NCBI RefSeq assembly: GCF_029194005.1
Contig: NZ_JARFVA010000004.1
Coordinates: 62,001-126,000, forward strand
Source of the DNA: Flagellimonas okinawensis
Lineage (GTDB): Bacteria > Bacteroidota > Bacteroidia > Flavobacteriales > Flavobacteriaceae
Direction of reading: 5' to 3'
Length of the DNA stretch: 64,000 bases
Positions within the stretch are counted from its first letter, which is position 1. Every line of letters begins with the position of its first letter. The notes beneath the pieces are model-generated. The model had not been told where the DNA came from. It made no database searches and saw only the letters and a program-made list of their open reading frames with translations. This document shows, piece by piece, positions 61,635 through 64,000 of this stretch. The position numbers and the translations under genes were made by a program.

Positions 61635-63464
61635 CTATAGCTTTATTTTTCCTCCTACCACTGGAAGTGTTAGCGTTGTGCCGTCAAGATCCACGGTGAG
61701 TTCGGTTCCCGGTTCTGGCCAAAGGGTAAATTCCTTGTCACTTGAAAAAATCATGAGTCCGATTTGTTGTCCTTCTGGAATGATTTGATCATCCGGCATA
61801 AGTTCAAATTCCAATTCGTAGAACTTATTGGGGACCAAAGGAGCACTTTTTGACAATGATTCGTGGTTTTGAGGGTCGGCCCATCCTCGTGTGATAATGT
61901 TGTCCGTGATCTTGGAATCCAGTGCTTCCGTCCAAGGCAGGGAAACCAGCCAAACAGATAGGTTTGCAGCAGGTTTACTGCTGGCCAACCTTATATTTAT
62001 TGTTGGCACACCAGAAATGTGGACATCCGCTTTTAAAGGTGGCGTAACGTAGAGCAAACGATTTTCAGAGACGTCTTCTTTGGCTAAGTCCGCCCCTGGA
62101 AAATTGTAATTGTCTATCAAGGTTTCCGTTCCCTGTTTTTTGGGCTTGACGGAGCTTAATTGTCCTTTCGAAGGCGCACCTTGATTTAGATATAGGGTTA
62201 CTTCTTTGGCTTTGGGATTAGGGTAATCCTCATAGGGTGTCGGATTATCCTTCTGTTCATTTTCTCTTACGATCCATGCCCTTGGTTCGTTTTCCACTCC
62301 ATTTTCCACCCCATGAAGGTAGCGTGTGAACCATTTGTTCATCATGGAAATCGGTGGTGGGCCACCATGCCCGTTTTGGTGATAATAGATCTGTGCAGGT
62401 ATTCCCATTTCCTTGGCTTTTTTGTAAATGCGGTAGCTGTGTTCGGGCATTACATTCCAGTCGTTGAAACCATGGGACATTAAAAGGGCGGCCTTCATAG
62501 GTTTCATGTCGTTAAGGTAATCCCTTCCAGCCCAAAAGTCATTGTAATCACCGGTAATCCGGTCTTGACCATTTTTCATTTCCGTATCGCGAACAACTTT
62601 ATTGTTTCTTGCTCTTTTTGATTCATCACCGCTGTGTATGAAGTCGTAAAGCACATCAATGTCCTCGCCCAGATAACCCCCAGGTGACCGAACCAATCCG
62701 TTCGAACGATAGTAGTGGTAATATGATGTATTGGGGGCAATGGGGATGATTGCTTCCAGACCTTCGACTCCTGTGGTTGCCGCAGCAAGTGGAATGGTCC
62801 CGTTATAGGAGGTGCCCGTCATGCCCACTTTTCCCGTGGACCAAAAGGCCTTGACCTCCTCGTTACCGTTGCGTTCCGAATAGGCTTTGGCCCTTCCGTT
62901 CAGCCAGTCGATAACTGCTTTCGGAGCCAAGGACTCATTGTCTCCGCCAACGGTGGGGGCTCCATCCGAAAGACCGGTTCCCGGAGAGGAGGAATGGACA
63001 ACGATATAGCCCCTGGGGACCCAGGTCCGAACCTGAGAGTTGGAAATAATAGGGCGTTCTCCCACGCGGGTGACATCTGGATGCTTTCTTGGTTTTCCGG
63101 GCTCGCCGAGTTCGTGTTTCACATCCCAAAATATACCCTTGTCCAGTCCGGCTGTACCTGCGTAATAAGGGCTGGATTCGTAAATAATGGGAAGTTTTAG
63201 TCCTTGGGTATCTGTCTGACCTGGTCTGGTGACATCCACATGCATTCGGTCAGGCTTCCCGTCGCCATCGGAATCAAATTCCGTTTCCACCCAAAGATCA
63301 TGGCGTATCCAGGTCCCGGGGTCGGAAAAGGCTTCTACCACTTGGGCTTCTCCATTTTTGATCACAGGTCCGACTTTATTTGCCATTTGTCCCTGAACGG
63401 CAAGAGTGGTGAACATAAAAATCGCAACCAAGCACCTATAACTTCTGGAATCTCTTAATATCAT
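61635..63464 (-). CDS. Xaa-Pro dipeptidyl-peptidase-like hydrolase (S15/CocE family)
   Basis: A 609-residue exported alpha/beta hydrolase with signal MILRDSRSYRCLVAIFMFTTLAVQG. The catalytic Ser is in KVGMTGTSYNGTIPLAAATT, Asp in SHGFNDWNVMPEHS and His in YHQNGHGGPPP. The segment DSDGDGKPDRMHVDVTRP is characteristic of the PepX branch, and the C-terminal jelly-roll domain is present (RAWIVRENEQKDNPTP to GGKIKL). Release of X-Pro dipeptides is the expected activity. It is a distant paralogue of the protein at 13079-15013 and is followed directly by the lipoprotein gene. Confidence 0.9.
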   Translation of the reverse strand: MILRDSRSYRCLVAIFMFTTLAVQGQMANKVGPVIKNGEAQVVEAFSDPGTWIRHDLWVETEFDSDGDGKPDRMHVDVTRPGQTDTQGLKLPIIYESSPYYAGTAGLDKGIFWDVKHELGEPGKPRKHPDVTRVGERPIISNSQVRTWVPRGYIVVHSSSPGTGLSDGAPTVGGDNESLAPKAVIDWLNGRAKAYSERNGNEEVKAFWSTGKVGMTGTSYNGTIPLAAATTGVEGLEAIIPIAPNTSYYHYYRSNGLVRSPGGYLGEDIDVLYDFIHSGDESKRARNNKVVRDTEMKNGQDRITGDYNDFWAGRDYLNDMKPMKAALLMSHGFNDWNVMPEHSYRIYKKAKEMGIPAQIYYHQNGHGGPPPISMMNKWFTRYLHGVENGVENEPRAWIVRENEQKDNPTPYEDYPNPKAKEVTLYLNQGAPSKGQLSSVKPKKQGTETLIDNYNFPGADLAKEDVSENRLLYVTPPLKADVHISGVPTINIRLASSKPAANLSVWLVSLPWTEALDSKITDNIITRGWADPQNHESLSKSAPLVPNKFYELEFELMPDDQIIPEGQQIGLMIFSSDKEFTLWPEPGTELTVDLDGTTLTLPVVGGKIKL

Positions 63465-63595
63465 GGAATCATTTTAATTTTTTTATTCTAATCTTAAGTG
63501 TTCCCAAGATACTAAAACTAATAGAGGGATTTGGTTTTTGAATTCATCAAAACATTGTTTTTATTTACCTTTAACAGCTATTTTAACAGAACAAC

Positions 63596-64000
63596 TTGAT
63601 TTCAAAAAACACCATAGACCAAGTATATGAGACTGCCCGATTGGAGGAGGTGATCGGTGATTTTGTGCAATTGAAGAAATCGGGGTCCAATTTTAAAGGT
63701 TTAAGTCCATTTACGGATGAACGTACCCCAAGTTTTATGGTGTCTCCCGTAAAGCAGATCTGGAAAGATTTTAGTAGTGGTAAAGGTGGTAACGTTGTCG
63801 CTTTTTTGATGGAGCACGAACATTTCACTTACCCCGAGGCCATAAAGTATCTGGCCAAAAAATACAATATCGAAGTAGAGGAGACGGAGCAGACCAATGA
63901 ACAGAAGGAGCAGGCCAATGAGCGCGAAAGTATGTACTTGGTTTCCGAATATGCCCAAAAATATTTTACCAAGACACTATGGAACAGTGAGCCGGGCAAG
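63596..64000 (+). CDS. dnaG: DNA primase DnaG, N-terminal part, zinc ligands replaced
   Basis: The first 135 residues of DnaG, which makes RNA primers for replication; the gene continues beyond the window. It starts at TTG 63596 (ISKNTIDQVYETARLEEVIG). The N-terminal zinc-binding fold is recognisable, with PFTDERTPSFMVSPVKQIWK, SSGKGGNVVAFLMEHEH and YPEAIKYLAKKYNIEVEE, but the four ligands of the CHC2 site (Cys, His, Cys, Cys) are replaced by Ser37, Thr40, Asp58 and Ser61. The TOPRIM domain is outside the window. The 131-nt gap before it shows nothing else that I recognise. Confidence 0.92.
   Translation, partial: MISKNTIDQVYETARLEEVIGDFVQLKKSGSNFKGLSPFTDERTPSFMVSPVKQIWKDFSSGKGGNVVAFLMEHEHFTYPEAIKYLAKKYNIEVEETEQTNEQKEQANERESMYLVSEYAQKYFTKTLWNSEPGK

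Noticed and set aside
1-64000. CRISPR arrays, insertion sequences, prophage, tRNA or rRNA genes
   Set aside because: No regularly spaced direct repeats, transposase motifs, phage genes or structural RNA signatures were seen on either strand.

Overview
The window is a chromosomal stretch from a member of the Flavobacteriaceae (Bacteroidota). The signs are many genes preceded by the Bacteroidota promoter -7 box TAnnTTTG, frequent TTG/GTG starts with little use of Shine-Dalgarno sites, the gliding/T9SS-linked ABC ATPase GldA, flavobacterial families (DUF5686, head-GIN/DUF2807, DUF3857), a split MetH and SAM-I riboswitches on methionine genes. I see no phage, transposase, CRISPR array, defence island, rRNA or tRNA; this is a core-genome region, and its novelty is mainly in regulation and domain architecture.

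Layout. 1-12 kb: a DUF151 nuclease-family gene, etfB-etfA, pdhB, a DUF5686 outer-membrane protein, soluble and membrane pyrophosphatases side by side, TonB, a PAP2 phosphatase and a deoxynucleoside kinase. 11.4-32.7 kb: a sulfur and methionine region. It holds metK behind a structured non-S-box leader; a SAM-riboswitch-controlled fusion of a MetX-like acyltransferase, aspartate kinase and homoserine dehydrogenase; a homoserine sulfhydrylase; an Rrf2 regulator with candidate operators; DUF2061-cysH-cysD-cysN; sulfite reductase-cobA; a ferredoxin reductase; then a second SAM riboswitch driving split metH and metF. Together these cover sulfate to sulfide, aspartate to acylhomoserine, sulfide to homocysteine, and homocysteine to methionine to SAM, but asd, an APS kinase and the last steps of sirohaem synthesis are not in the window.

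32.7-38.3 kb: a PagL-like outer-membrane protein, a head-GIN lipoprotein, a beta-lactamase-fold hydrolase, a group II PLP decarboxylase and gldA. 38.3-42.6 kb: the aromatic operon pheA-aminotransferase-tyrA-DAHP synthase/chorismate mutase, preceded by what looks like a complete attenuator: a 24-codon leader peptide rich in Phe and Tyr, an antiterminator, and an intrinsic terminator ending 3 nt before pheA. This is the strongest candidate for an undescribed regulatory system here.

42.6-64 kb: a second head-GIN protein, a small secreted protein, rsgA-dtd, three tandem DUF3857 transglutaminase-fold proteins (the second and third without the catalytic Cys/His), a MazG-like pyrophosphohydrolase, aroA, queA, rlmN, a polyprenyl synthase, an ECF sigma/anti-sigma-like/outer-membrane protein trio, a zinc-ribbon protein, a 2OG-Fe(II) oxygenase, a HemG-like flavodoxin, a lipoprotein, an S15-type peptidase, and the first 135 codons of dnaG, whose zinc ligands are replaced.

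Several start codons were set downstream of a clear -7 promoter box where the longest open frame would have begun upstream of or inside the promoter. All calls rest on reading the sequence; no database search was run.
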